Assembly (NCBI RefSeq): GCF_963678635.1
Contig: NW_026970776.1
Coordinates: 1-64,000 of the forward strand
DNA: 64,000 bases
Direction: 5' to 3'
Source of the DNA: Symsagittifera roscoffensis
Taxonomy: Eukaryota; Xenacoelomorpha; Acoela; Convolutidae
The position numbers and the translations under genes are program-made. This document shows positions 47,457-60,651 of the stretch, one piece after another (position 1 is the stretch's first letter; every line of letters starts with the position of its first letter). The notes below the pieces were generated by a model, which worked only from the letters and a program-made list of their open reading frames with translations, ran no database searches and had not been told where the DNA came from.

Positions 47457-48334
47457 TGTGCAAATGTGTAAAAAAGGCAATAGTCACATTCGCCCTAGCA
47501 ACAATCTTTTTAATTCTTTTCATTGAAAAACACTACAAATAAATCTTCCCATTAGAAAAAATCAATAGAACACTTTCAAAAATTGCTAACCAACATTCAC
47601 AAAATCAGTCTTCGCCAACATCATCCCAAGAAAATCCAGCATTACCCACAACTACCCAAAACCCCCAAACATCCACACGAATTTCTTTCCAAGATAATCC
47701 ATACACTTTTGAAGAACGACACGCTCGCTTATCTGAACCATTAGAACCAGTTCAGCGACAGGCACCTTTAAGTGAACCAACATATAATTTGTACCCCACA
47801 TTACCACAAGAATTAAGCAGAATAAGAAACATTAGTCAAAACCAAAATATAATTGAAATAAATAGACAAATTATACATCCACGACGAAACAGAAGTTTTC
47901 AAACCCCCAGAGTTCATTTTGATATACCTAATTCACCAACACCAACTACTTCAAAAAACCCAAATAGTACATTACCAGAAACTCCCCCACTCTTTTCACA
48001 ACGTAGCACCTCAAGTATACCCTCAGATTACTTAGGTTCAACACCAACATCTGAGCAAAAACGTGAAAATCCCTTTAACCACCCCAATCCCAACGCACGA
48101 CTACCATATTGGACAACGCAGTCATATACACAAGGTGAACTAAATTTAGTAAACGACCCAATAGATATTTCTACGGATACAACACTATCATCACTACCAG
48201 AAACACTATCACTACCATCAACACCATCATTAAGTCAAATCTCACCGACGCTATTCCCTTTAAATTTTCCGAATAACCTCGACGCTAGATATCGAGAACA
48301 ATCATTAACAAATAGCCCTTTACGATTAGATTGA
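47457..48334 (+). pseudogene. Element A accessory ORF region between pol and env
   Basis: The start MCKCVKKAIVTFALATIFLI is short, basic and then strongly hydrophobic, like a membrane anchor. The remainder is rich in Pro, Ser, Thr and Asn (for example TPTTSKNPNSTLPETPP). No known domain is recognised. Its place between pol and env is unusual for Gypsy elements. Confidence 0.55.
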
Positions 48335-48614
48335 CTACTCAATAGACTACAATATAGACAAGATATTCACGAAGATATTCGTGACCACAATATTCAAATA
48401 CTTCAGCAAAATAGTGTCCAATTAAAATTCGAAATCACGATCAAACCTATAATATTGTTCAACATCCCTACCCATTAAATCCACCAAATATAACAGCTCA
48501 ATCGCTACCACCACCGTTTATAACAACTGATGTAATAAATAAATACGACAGATATACCAAAAACACAATTGGTTACAACACATTTTATAACCCATACTCA
48601 GGATTATCATACAC

Positions 48615-51234
48615 ATGTATATTCTAAAAATATTAACGTTTCAACACATCATTTTTCTAATATTTTTCGATCAAAACACAAATCCTTCTCCTCGCACAGG
48701 GCCCCCAGATCTATTAGTAACACACTACGATTGTGAAGAAAACGAACAAAAAAGACTACTCAAATATGCAATAAATCAAGTATCACAATGCGAAACAGAA
48801 CCACAAGCTATCGAAACTACAAATGTAATAGCAACATTTTATTCAAAAGCCCGAGCAACAACAGTCATAGGATATAAATTTACAGCAACATTTTCCGAAA
48901 AGAAAGTACATTGTTCACAAGTTTCAAACGGAAATAAAAACCGACTTGACCACGAATCGTTTTACCAAAGTAACATAGAACGACTTTTACATCTAAATCT
49001 CGATGATTGTAAAAATGAATTACTCAGACTAAATCTAACAAGAAATAAAAACACAGACAGAAAATTGGTAAATTTTCAAGCCTTTGCCGATTCTGTACAT
49101 CAAGCAGAACTCGAACGATATCAAGGACATATAAGATTAGACGAAAAATATCCATTTAACGGCGCACATGGAAGATTAACTTATGACATACACGATAAAC
49201 ATTGGATACCACACATTGGAATAAATGACCCCTCAAACTGCAAAGCAGACACAAAAAATAAAGGATATCAACAAATAATGTTTTTCGATTGGAAAATACA
49301 ACTCGAATAAATACAACTCACACGGGATTTATCTGATAACAAAATGATCTATCAAGGAATTAGACTACCTTGCAAAAATGATCTAGGTTATTGTGACCCT
49401 ACAACAAGGACCCAAGCAACAATTGTTTGATTTCCCGAAGATACATGCACATCATTTCAAGTAGCAAAAATACACGCTCGAATGATAAAATTTCATGAAA
49501 AATATTTTATTGAATCAATCCCATACGAACACGTAAACCCATCATGTAAACAAAGCACTGATTTAAAAAAACATCCATGATATAGAAAAAAAATTGACAC
49601 GTATCCAAATCTATCATGAAACAGAATTTGCATGTAAATATAGAAATCCACTTTATAAAACACAATACTCTGAAATACTTGTCGAATACGAAAAAGGTTT
49701 CGACATGACCACTGGAAAAATAAAATTTGACCCTTATGCCACAAGTCACCCTAGAAACGAAGGAACATCATACATACCAATTAACTTTCAAAAAAGCACA
49801 GGTCAACCTAGTGGAAAATTAAAACCACATGACAGTAGAAGTACACGTTTACAAGAATTATCACTAATGAATAGCACCTATTTTGGTAATTTTCATTATG
49901 ATATCCACTTAGATATGAAGTTAGACTACACAATTAGTCGAATTATTCAAGAAATGTCACTCTCCGAATTAGAAACACTTCATCAACTATGCGAATTGGA
50001 AAGAACACAAATCTTACAATCACTCACACTAGCAGTACTAAAAATACCCTACGCAGGATACTTATTATCAGGAAACAGATCCGATTTTCTAGACTACGAA
50101 GGAAATATTTTATGGTTTTATACCTGCACGAAATAAGTATCACCATTATATGTTTTCGAAGATAAACGTTGTTATAAAATAATCCGTATATTCTATAAAA
50201 ATAAAGTATATTTTGTAGACACACTTTCAAGACGAACATATTTTTGGGATACCGCAGTCCCATGTGGATCAGAAAACAGCCACAATGTAGTACAATTAAA
50301 TCCCGATGAAGATAAATACTATCTCCTCACACCATACCCTACATTAATGCAATCGCTCAAAAAGTTTTCATCCGAAAGCATCAGAGCCATTGCTCGTAAT
50401 CCAAATACTGATTTACAATCAATTGGAATATATTCTAAATCGGATATTCAGCATCACAATAGAACACAACAGTTTCAGGAACTATTAACACAAATGGACA
50501 CAATACAAAGACAATCAATTGACCAGAGTTTAAGAAAACTTGCCGAAACCGCAGGATTTGCAGACATTTATACACAAGACTACAGCGGATATTTTAAAGA
50601 TATTAAAGACTACATATATTTAAACGGTGAAAAATACAGACCACAAGATATTTCACCTATAAATATTTTCAGTTTTGTCACCCTAAAAAACAAAGTTATA
50701 GCTTTTCTAGGATGGCCCTTTTACATCTTAGAAAAATTAACTATCTTATACGCAATGTTTAATTTTATAGGATTTTTTTTCTCACTGTTAAAAGGAATTT
50801 ATAACACATGCGCTATACACACACAAGTAAATAGACAAGCAAGTGTAGCACGTATACTATTTGCAGGATTTTTTGGATTTTTTTCATCATCAATAAACAA
50901 AATACTTTTAGATGCACAAATAAAAGAATATAATACAAAAATATCCACAAGATCAAACACATACAATGAAGAACATAATAATGTAGATACAACACCTACA
51001 GCACCACAGACACCAACCCTACCACAAAACCATCCATTATCATTAGTTCCCCGTAATTTTCGAAACTTAGCAATTACACATAATCCAAATTTTGGACCAA
51101 ATATAACACAAAGTCCCATCCAACACATAATACCACATCATTCACAAAATGATAATACATACGAACAAATTATAGAAAAACCTCACACCACCACTTTACA
51201 GTCTCAAAATAATCATTTTTTTAGCCCACGATGA
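48615..51234 (+). pseudogene. Element A env-like region, first copy
   Basis: The N-terminal part starts with a hydrophobic segment (TFQHIIFLIFF) that could be a signal peptide, followed by a Cys-containing ectodomain (VTHYDCEENEQ, VSQCETEPQAIE, KKVHCSQVSNG). Near the C-terminus a pair of hydrophobic stretches (about 50690-50880: VIAFLGWPFYILEKLTILYA, FIGFFFSLLKG, ILFAGFFGFF) could anchor it in a membrane. It is then followed by a Pro/Asn-rich tail. Similarity to a specific virus glycoprotein class was not established. Part of a broken element. Confidence 0.7.
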
Positions 51235-53041
51235 GCCGACAGCTTGGATCCCTCCATCGCTCAAATTCCCACCCAGCCAACCTCCAAACTCCAATTCCAA
51301 TAATACCACTTTTTGCTTTCCCATCACCCAATTTTCCGATTATTAATATATCATTAAGCACGAATTCTGATACTAACTCAGATATTTCAGTTTTATACAC
51401 TATCTCACAATTAAATAACCCTAATGTAGAAACCCCTGACGAATTTGCAGACTCCGAACCATCTCCATCAGATGATAATTACACCAACTCCTCAGTTTTT
51501 TCAAAACCCCCTTTTCAACCAATTCCATCAAATCATTACCTCCCATCCGTTTCCACTCCTTCCTATGCTTCCCAAGTAACCCCAACCTATTCTCCACTTC
51601 ATTCCGACAGATCATATAATAATTCTCCAGATAACCCCCAAATTTCCCAGGAACTCGATAATTTTATTACCTTACAGCAACAATTAATACACCCTAACAC
51701 CCTCACAATACATCAACTATCATCCACAATGGAATCCTCAAACCCACCTACTCCTACACCCTCCTCAGCTTACACAGCATCACTCACACAATCATCCACA
51801 TCCACCGATACACCTGGTAGCACTCACCGACCTTATCGCACTTTTAAACGAAAATTCCCAAATCACCCATTCCCGACCAAACCAAGAACAGCCTGCGAAT
51901 ATATTAATCACCCGCAACACACTAACACAAAAAATTTTCTTGCAATCACCTTACCCTCATTTCCTCAATATACGTTAAACACACCTAACGATACTAATGA
52001 CACACGTAGTTTTGTAGATGAACATGTTTTGATGCCAACACTTTTTTGGACAGCTTATTATCATTTTAGTAACCCCCTTTGCCTACCACTAACTAATACT
52101 CATAGCGACATAGAGAGGAACAAAGACATGTTATATAGACTCACCACAACACAAACACCTCGACAATTTACTTACGTAGGAAAAAAAAAATACTAAAAAC
52201 ACTCACTGCACCCCGAGCTAACGAGTATACAATAGAATACTACGATCATAATATCATCCGACCTAATCAAGACCAATTTTTAGACGAAGACCGCTTCGCT
52301 AACCCGCAACTAACAGAAAAATTTTTCATCAAAACATCATACGTATTCACACTTAATATTTTTGATAGAAAGTATGATCTCATCATTTCAGAATCACTAG
52401 CCGATATTCAAGCTTACGAAAGTTTCCACGACAAATTTCAGTTATTTTCACTAACCTTTCACTTTCTTTCACCACATGAACGCGATTTGCACTGTTCCCA
52501 CGATATTATGTTACGCGCTAAGCAAACCCACACATATACATACTATCGTTTTATACAAAATCATTTTGATTTGCACACCCCATCAAGACAACCTCATCAT
52601 CGTTTTCAGTTCCTTAACTCAAAGTACACGTCACCATTTTTCCTTAATTTTACATACTGTATAAAAGATACTAACCTCCACGGCATCCTCCGCAATTATG
52701 ACCCAGTTACCCAAATGTATATATTTTGTCCCATTACGAAGACCCTCAATGCAGAAGAATCCAGACCCTTCCTTATCCCGCATGAATTCATCCAGCCTAT
52801 TGAAATACCCATTTTAGAAGTTATTCACAATACTAAATATAATCATAAAATATATAACCTCATTAAAAACACACCTTACGAGTTTGCAGTAGGCACCGAA
52901 GAACTAAAAACCATTAAAGCACTTCAATTGCTTTGGCCACTGCTACAAACTAAAAACATCATACGCATACTAGCAAAATTACTAACAACATCAGATATGA
53001 TACACGACATCTTCTCCCACGGCTTTTTCCCAAAAGATTAA
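51231..53041 (+). pseudogene. Element A post-env accessory region, first copy
   Basis: It opens at an ATG that overlaps the env stop (ATGA). The first part is Ser/Pro/Thr-rich and low-complexity (LHSDRSYNNSPDNPQIS), and the second part is more globular (HGILRNYDPVTQMYIF, ESRPFLIPHEFIQPIEIP, LLWPLLQTKNIIRILAKLL). No known domain is recognised. An extra gene after env is not part of ordinary Gypsy elements. Confidence 0.6.
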
Positions 53042-53042
53042 G

Positions 53043-53126
53043 GTAAGTATAATTTGAAATTTTCTTAACTAATAAATTTCAATTAGTACTAACCATTTTT
53101 TATCAATGTTTGATTTATATTTCTAG
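53043..53126 (+). other. Candidate 84-bp intron after the last element A ORF
   Basis: GTAAGTAT directly follows the TAAG at the end of the last ORF, and ATTTCTAG ends at 53126. The second copy at 59094-59177 is the same. Size and sites are those of short invertebrate introns. It could serve splicing of a subgenomic message or an alternative C-terminus. Confidence 0.5.
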
Positions 53127-54600
53127 TCTTCACACCACGATGACCTACAAAACAGAAAAGAAAAATAAAAATACAACTTAATAAATTATCTAAAAATTCA
53201 TTACATTCTTGCACTAAATAATGTAGTAAAATTCATACCAAATGTAGTGATTTCATTTATAAATTATTTCCCCGTGAAGCAGTAATATTAAATACGATGA
53301 AAATTTATAATTTTAAAAATTTCCCCAAAACGCAGTAAAATTCAAATTCTATGCAATAAATTGATAAAATTAGCAAGCAGTACTAACTTTTCAATATATT
53401 CATTCAATCGCACAAGAATTCTTTCCACACTCGCACAGCTCGCCCACGAAGAATTGTTTAAATAATGATTTTAAGTTTCAAGTTTTCACACTCAACAACT
53501 CTAACAAACGATAACAAGTTTCCAACTTTCATTTAACCCGGTTGGAAAGGAATTATATACTAAACCAAACTAACCAACGCAGCTTACTAAACACCACAAA
53601 TCATAAAACAACAGCATGACTAAGAAAAGAAAACTAACCGTACCCAAACCGGATTAACCCAGTTTAAAACTGGATAATTTATTCTTTTGAAGACTATTAT
53701 AAAGTCTAAGAAAGAAATAATAAAACACAAAAAAGTCGCAAGACAAACCCATACCAAAAACAATTTGATTTTTTGAAAAAAAGGACACAACCAAAGTAAC
53801 ATAAGAAAGACCAACATAAACCCAACATAAAATGTTATCACAAAACAGGACCTCTCAAAGAAACAGCATGCAATCATACTCCCACTCCTGGCCTAACCCA
53901 CCAGAGAGGACGTCCTGAGCATGCTCTATAGTCGGCCTAACCCACCGCGCTACATCCACGCTTTGTGAGCACACTTCTATTTTTAATAAGAGGTACTCAA
54001 GGGTGAGTAACTCTTCAAAATAACCGAACTAAAACAAAACGCTTTTGTGAAAACAACTAACTAAATTCATGATTAAAAAACCGAACTAACATAATCTTAT
54101 AAAATGTAAATTATAACTTGCAGTATATAGATTATACAACACAACAAAGACGAACATCCAAAGACTAGATGATCCTATCAGACTCGCACAAAGAATGGCT
54201 AAACACAACCGACATGCCGTCCACAATCACTACTCAAAGGATTTAGAGTACGACTTGACTTCGCAGAAAAGGACTTTATTGAACTAGACCAATGAACACC
54301 TCGATGTTCAAGTATACGTACAGATCCGAGTTACAAGGCATCCCTTCCACACATGATCTTCACGCCATTCCCAGACGAGGTAGTACACAAAACAAGTTCT
54401 CTACACAATACAGGAAAACCCGTCATAGCAAACCATCTTGAAATCAGATCGATTTCATTGGGGATCACAGTCGTTGTCGAATGACGACATAACAATTTTC
54501 TACCCATAATTCCAGCGTCCTGAAACTTCTTTAACCAAGAGGAACCGGACAAGAAAATGATGTTCATCGCATACAAACGTTCATCATCCATCCTTCAAAT
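53127..54600. other. Element A 3' region before LTR, first copy
   Basis: No + strand gene is supported. It has the palindrome CCAGTTTAAAACTGG (about 53660) and a repeated GGCCTAACCCACC (about 53891 and 53935). The last 290 bp are richer in G+C and carry the antisense ORF listed separately. Confidence 0.5.
54331..54591 (-). pseudogene. Antisense ORF next to the 3' LTR, first copy
   Basis: 86 codons on the - strand beginning MDDERLYAMNIIFLSGSSWL, with balanced composition (Trp, Cys, Met and Gly present) unlike the A-rich surroundings. The second copy (60382-60642) keeps it with one residue changed. Antisense genes starting near the 3' LTR are known in some retroviruses, but no homology is claimed. 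A + strand frame is also partly open here, so the true strand is unproven. Confidence 0.4.
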
Positions 54601-54892
54601 TGCAGAAAGATAAATCTAAAAAACTCAGTAAAACCCGGATGGGTGGAACCTGATTTAAACTACATTTTATTATTGGATAATTTAGATATTTTACCACTTT
54701 AAAGTATTTAATATTAACCAATCATAATCCATCCAACTAACAACCCACTTATTCGTAAGTGCTGAAATTACTTGTAATTTCAGCACCAGAGAGATTTGAA
54801 TTTAACTTAGAAATTACAAGAGAACTTCAGCAGTCGCAATAAGCCAGTATACTCTAGATCTATTGAGCCTAGCAGAGACTAGTTAAACACCC
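54601..54892 (+). repeat. Element A internal partial LTR at the duplication joint
   Basis: It is the first ~290 bp of the LTR (same as 60652-60943), then switches at 54893 to sequence identical to 48842 onward. This is the joint of the 6,051-bp tandem duplication. Confidence 0.93.
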
Positions 54893-57285
54893 TTCAAAAG
54901 CCCGAGCAACAACAGTCATAGGATATAAATTTACAGCAACATTTTCCGAAAAGAAAGTACATTGTTCACAAGTTTCAAACGGAAATAAAAACCGACTTGA
55001 CCACGAATCGTTTTACCAAAGTAACATAGAACGACTTTTACATCTAAATCTCGATGATTGTAAAAATGAATTACTCAGACTAAATCTAACAAGAAATAAA
55101 AACACAGACAGAAAATTGGTAAATTTTCAAGCCTTTGCCGATTCTGTACATCAAGCAGAACTCGAACGATATCAAGGACATATAAGATTAGACGAAAAAT
55201 ATCCATTTAACGGCGCACATGGAAGATTAACTTATGACATACACGATAAACATTGGATACCACACATTGGAATAAATGACCCCTCAAACTGCAAAGCAGA
55301 CACAAAAAATAAAGGATATCAACAAATAATGTTTTTCGATTGGAAAATACAACTCGAATAAATACAACTCACACGGGATTTATCTGATAACAAAATGATC
55401 TATCAAGGAATTAGACTACCTTGCAAAAATGATCTAGGTTATTGTGACCCTACAACAAGGACCCAAGCAACAATTGTTTGATTTCCCGAAGATACATGCA
55501 CATCATTTCAAGTAGCAAAAATACACGCTCGAATGATAAAATTTCATGAAAAATATTTTATTGAATCAATCCCATACGAACACGTAAACCCATCATGTAA
55601 ACAAAGCACTGATTTAAAAAAACATCCATGATATAGAAAAAAAATTGACACGTATCCAAATCTATCATGAAACAGAATTTGCATGTAAATATAGAAATCC
55701 ACTTTATAAAACACAATACTCTGAAATACTTGTCGAATACGAAAAAGGTTTCGACATGACCACTGGAAAAATAAAATTTGACCCTTATGCCACAAGTCAC
55801 CCTAGAAACGAAGGAACATCATACATACCAATTAACTTTCAAAAAAGCACAGGTCAACCTAGTGGAAAATTAAAACCACATGACAGTAGAAGTACACGTT
55901 TACAAGAATTATCACTAATGAATAGCACCTATTTTGGTAATTTTCATTATGATATCCACTTAGATATGAAGTTAGACTACACAATTAGTCGAATTATTCA
56001 AGAAATGTCACTCTCCGAATTAGAAACACTTCATCAACTATGCGAATTGGAAAGAACACAAATCTTACAATCACTCACACTAGCAGTAATAAAAATACCC
56101 TACGCAGGATACTTATTATCAGGAAACAGATCCGATTTTCTAGACTACGAAGGAAATATTTTATGGTTTTATACCTGCACGAAATAAGTATCACCATTAT
56201 ATGTTTTCGAAGATAAACGTTGTTATAAAATAATCCGTATATTCTATAAAAATAAAGTATATTTTGTAGACACACTTTCAAGACGAACATATTTTTGGGA
56301 TACCGCAGTCCCATGTGGATCAGAAAACAGCCACAATGTAGTACAATTAAATCCCGATGAAGATAAATACTATCTCCTCACACCATACCCTACATTAATG
56401 CAATCGCTCAAAAAGTTTTCATCCGAAAGCATCAGAGCCATTGCTCGTAATCCAAATACTGATTTACAATCAATTGGAATATATTCTAAATCGGATATTC
56501 AGCATCACAATAGAACACAACAGTTTCAGGAACTATTAACACAAATGGACACAATACAAAGACAATCAATTGACCAGAGTTTAAGAAAACTTGCCGAAAC
56601 CGCAGGATTTGCAGACATTTATACACAAGACTACAGCGGATATTTTAAAGATATTAAAGACTACATATATTTAAACGGTGAAAAATACAGACCACAAGAT
56701 ATTTCACCTATAAATATTTTCAGTTTTGTCACCCTAAAAAACAAAGTTATAGCTTTTCTAGGATGGCCCTTTTACATCTTAGAAAAATTAACTATCTTAT
56801 ACGCAATGTTTAACTTTATAGGATTTTTTTTCTCACTGTTAAAAGGAATTTATAACACATGCGCTATACACACACAAGTAAATAGACAAGCAAGTGTAGC
56901 ACGTATACTATTTGCAGGATTTTTTGGATTTTTTTCATCATCAATAAACAAAATACTTTTAGATGCACAAATAAAAGAATATAATACAAAAATATCCACA
57001 AGATCAAACACATACAATGAAGAACATAATAATGTAGATACAACACCTACAGCACCACAGACACCAACCCTACCACAAAACCATCCATTATCATTAGTTC
57101 CCCGTAATTTTCGAAACTTAGCAATTACACATAATCCAAATTTTGGACCAAATATAACACAAAGTCCCATCCAACACATAATACCACATCATTCACAAAA
57201 TGATAATACATACGAACAAATTATAGAAAAACCTCACACCACCACTTTACAGTCTCAAAATAATCATTTTTTTAGCCCACGATGA
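54893..57285 (+). pseudogene. Element A env-like region, second (partial) copy
   Basis: Repeats 48842-51234 almost exactly. It therefore lacks the N-terminal part of the env-like region. Part of a broken element. Confidence 0.8.
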
Positions 57286-59092
57286 GCCGACAGCTTGGAT
57301 CCCTCCATCGCTCAAATTCCCACCCAGCCAACCTCCAAACTCCAATTCCAATAATACCACTTTTTGCTTTCCCATCACCCAATTTTCCGATTATTAATAT
57401 ATCATTAAGCACGAATTCTGATACTAACTCAGATATTTCAGTTTTATACACTATCTCACAATTAAATAACCCTAATGTAGAAACCCCTGACGAATTTGCA
57501 GACTCCGAACCATCTCCATCAGATGATAATTACACCAACTCCTCAGTTTTTTCAAAACCCCCTTTTCAACCAATTCCATCAAATCATTACCTCCCATCCG
57601 TTTCCACTCCTTCCTATGCTTCCCAAGTAACCCCAACCTATTCTCCACTTCATTCCGACAGATCATATAATAATTCTCCAGATAACCCCCAAATTTCCCA
57701 GGAACTCGATAATTTTATTACCTTACAGCAACAATTAATACACCCTAACACCCTCACAATACATCAACTATCATCCACAATGGAATCCTCAAACCCACCT
57801 ACTCCTACACCCTCCTCAGCTTACACAGCATCACTCACACAATCATCCACATCCACCGATACACCTGGTAGCACTCACCGACCTTATCGCACTTTTAAAC
57901 GAAAATTCCCAAATCACCCATTCCCGACCAAACCAAGAACAGCCTGCGAATATATTAATCACCCGCAACACACTAACACAAAAAATTCTCTTGCAATCAC
58001 CTTACCCTCATTTCCTCAATATACGTTAAACACACCTAACGATACTAATGACACACGTAGTTTTGTAGATGAACATGTTTTGATGCCAACACTTTTTTGG
58101 ACAGCTTATTATCATTTTAGTAACCCCCTTTGCCTACCACTAACTAATACTCATAGCGACATAGAGAGGAACAAAGACATGTTATATAGACTCACCACAA
58201 CACAAACACCTCGACAATTTACTTACGTAGGAAAAAAAAAATACTAAAAACACTCACTGCACCCCGAGCTAACGAGTATACAATAGAATACTACGATCAT
58301 AATATCATCCGACCTAATCAAGACCAATTTTTAGACGAAGACCGCTTCGCTAACCCGCAACTAACAGAAAAATTTTTCATCAAAACATCATACGTATTCA
58401 CACTTAATATTTTTGATAGAAAGTATGATCTCATCATTTCAGAATCACTAGCCGATATTCAAGCTTACGAAAGTTTCCACGACAAATTTCAGTTATTTTC
58501 ACTAACCTTTCACTTTCTTTCACCACATGAACGCGATTTGCACTGTTCCCACGATATTATGTTACGCGCTAAGCAAACCCACACATATACATACTATCGT
58601 TTTATACAAAATCATTTTGATTTGCACACCCCATCAAGACAACCTCATCATCGTTTTCAGTTCCTTAACTCAAAGTACACGTCACCATTTTTCCTTAATT
58701 TTACATACTGTATAAAAGATACTAACCTCCACGGCATCCTCCGCAATTATGACCCAGTTACCCAAATGTATATATTTTGTCCCATTACGAAGACCCTCAA
58801 TGCAGAAGAATCCAGACCCTTCCTTATCCCGCATGAATTCATCCAGCCTATTGAAATACCCATTTTAGAAGTTATTCACAATACTAAATATAATCATAAA
58901 ATATATAACCTCATTAAAAACACACCTTACGAGTTTGCAGTAGGCACCGAAGAACTAAAAACCATTAAAGCACTTCAATTGCTTTGGCCACTGCTACAAA
59001 CTAAAAAAATCATACGCATACTAGCAAAATTACTAACAACATCAGATATGATACACGACATCTTCTCCCACGGCTTTTTCCCAAAAGATTAA
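57282..59092 (+). pseudogene. Element A post-env accessory region, second copy
   Basis: A near-identical repeat of 51231-53041, including the ATGA overlap with the env-like frame. Only a few substitutions separate the copies. Confidence 0.7.
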
Positions 59093-59093
59093 G

Positions 59094-59177
59094 GTAAGTA
59101 TAATTTGAAATTTTCTTAACTAATAAATTTCAATTAGTACTAACCATTTTTTATCAATGTTTGATTTATATTTCTAG
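59094..59177 (+). other. Candidate 84-bp intron, second copy
   Basis: Same GTAAGTAT and ATTTCTAG sites as at 53043-53126. Confidence 0.45.
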
Positions 59178-60651
59178 TCTTCACACCACGATGACCTACA
59201 AAACAGAAAAGAAAAATAAAAATACAACTTAATAAATTATCTAAAAATTCATTACATTCTTGCACTAAATAATGTAGTAAAATTCATACCAAATGTAGTG
59301 ATTTCATTTATAAATTATTTCCCCGTGAAGCAGTAATATTAAATACGATGAAAATTTATAATTTTAAAAATTTCCCCAAAACGCAGTAAAATTCAAATTC
59401 TATGCAATAAATTGATAAAATTAGCAAGCAGTACTAACTTTTCAATATTTTCATTCAATCGCACAAGAATTCTTTCCACACTCGCACAGCTCGCCCACGA
59501 AGAATTGTTTAAATAATGATTTTAAGTTTCAAGTTTTCACACTCAACAACTCTAACAAACGATAACAAGTTTCCAACTTTCATTTAACCCGGTTGGAAAG
59601 GAATTGTATACTAAACCAAACTAACCAACGCAGCTTACTAAACACCACAAATCATAAAACAACAGCATGACTAAGAAAAGAAAACTAACGGTACCCAAAC
59701 CGGATTAACCCAGTTTAAAACTGGATAATTTATTCTTTTGAAGACTATTATAAAGTCTAAGAAAGAAATAATAAAACACAAAAAAGTCGCAAGACAAACC
59801 CATACCAAAAACAATTTGATTTTTTGAAAAAAAGGACACAACCAAAGTAACATAAGAAAGACCAACATAAACCCAACATAAAATGTTATCACAAAACAGG
59901 ACCTCTCAAAGAAACAGCATGCAATCATACTCCCACTCCTGGCCTAACCCACCAGAGAGGACGTCCTGAGCATGCTCTATAGCCGGCCTAACCCACCGCG
60001 CTACATCCACGCTTTGTGAGCACACTTCTATTTTTAATAAGAGGTACTCAAGGGTGAGTAACTCTTCAAAATAACCGAACTAAAACAAAACGCTTTTGTG
60101 AAAACAACTAACTAAATTCATGATTAAAAAACCGAACTAACATAATTTTATAAAATGTAAATTATAACTTGCAGTATATAGATTATACAACACAACAAAG
60201 ACGAACATCCAAAGACTAGATGATCCTATCAGACTCGCACAAAGAATGGCTAAACACAACCGACATGCCGTCCACAATCACTACTCAAAGGATTTAGAGT
60301 ACGACTTGACTTCGCAGAAAAGGACTTTATTGAACTAGACCAATGAACACCTCGATGTTCAAGTATACGTACAGATCCGAGTTACAAGGCATCCCTTCCA
60401 CACATGATCTTCACGCCATTCCCAGACGAGGTAGTACACAAAACAAGTTCTCTACACAATACAGGAAAACCCGTCATAGCAAACCATCTTGAAATCAGAT
60501 CGATTTCATTGGGGATCACAGTCGTTGTCGAATGACGACATAACAATTTCCTACCCATAATTCCAGCGTCCTGAAACTTCTTTAACCAAGAGGAACCGGA
60601 CAAGAAAATGATGTTCATCGAATACAAACGTTCATCATCCATCCTTCAAAT
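59178..60651. other. Element A 3' region before LTR, second copy
   Basis: A near-identical repeat of 53127-54600 with a handful of substitutions; no + strand gene is supported. Confidence 0.6.
60382..60642 (-). pseudogene. Antisense ORF next to the 3' LTR, second copy
   Basis: 86 codons, identical to the ORF at 54331-54591 except Ala to Ser near the start. It ends 10 bp before the 3' LTR. Confidence 0.4.

Noticed and set aside
53620-53877. Hydrophobic 85-codon antisense ORF (and its copy at 59671-59928)
   Set aside because: The A-rich + strand makes the - strand read as Phe/Leu/Val by composition; it lacks features beyond hydrophobicity.
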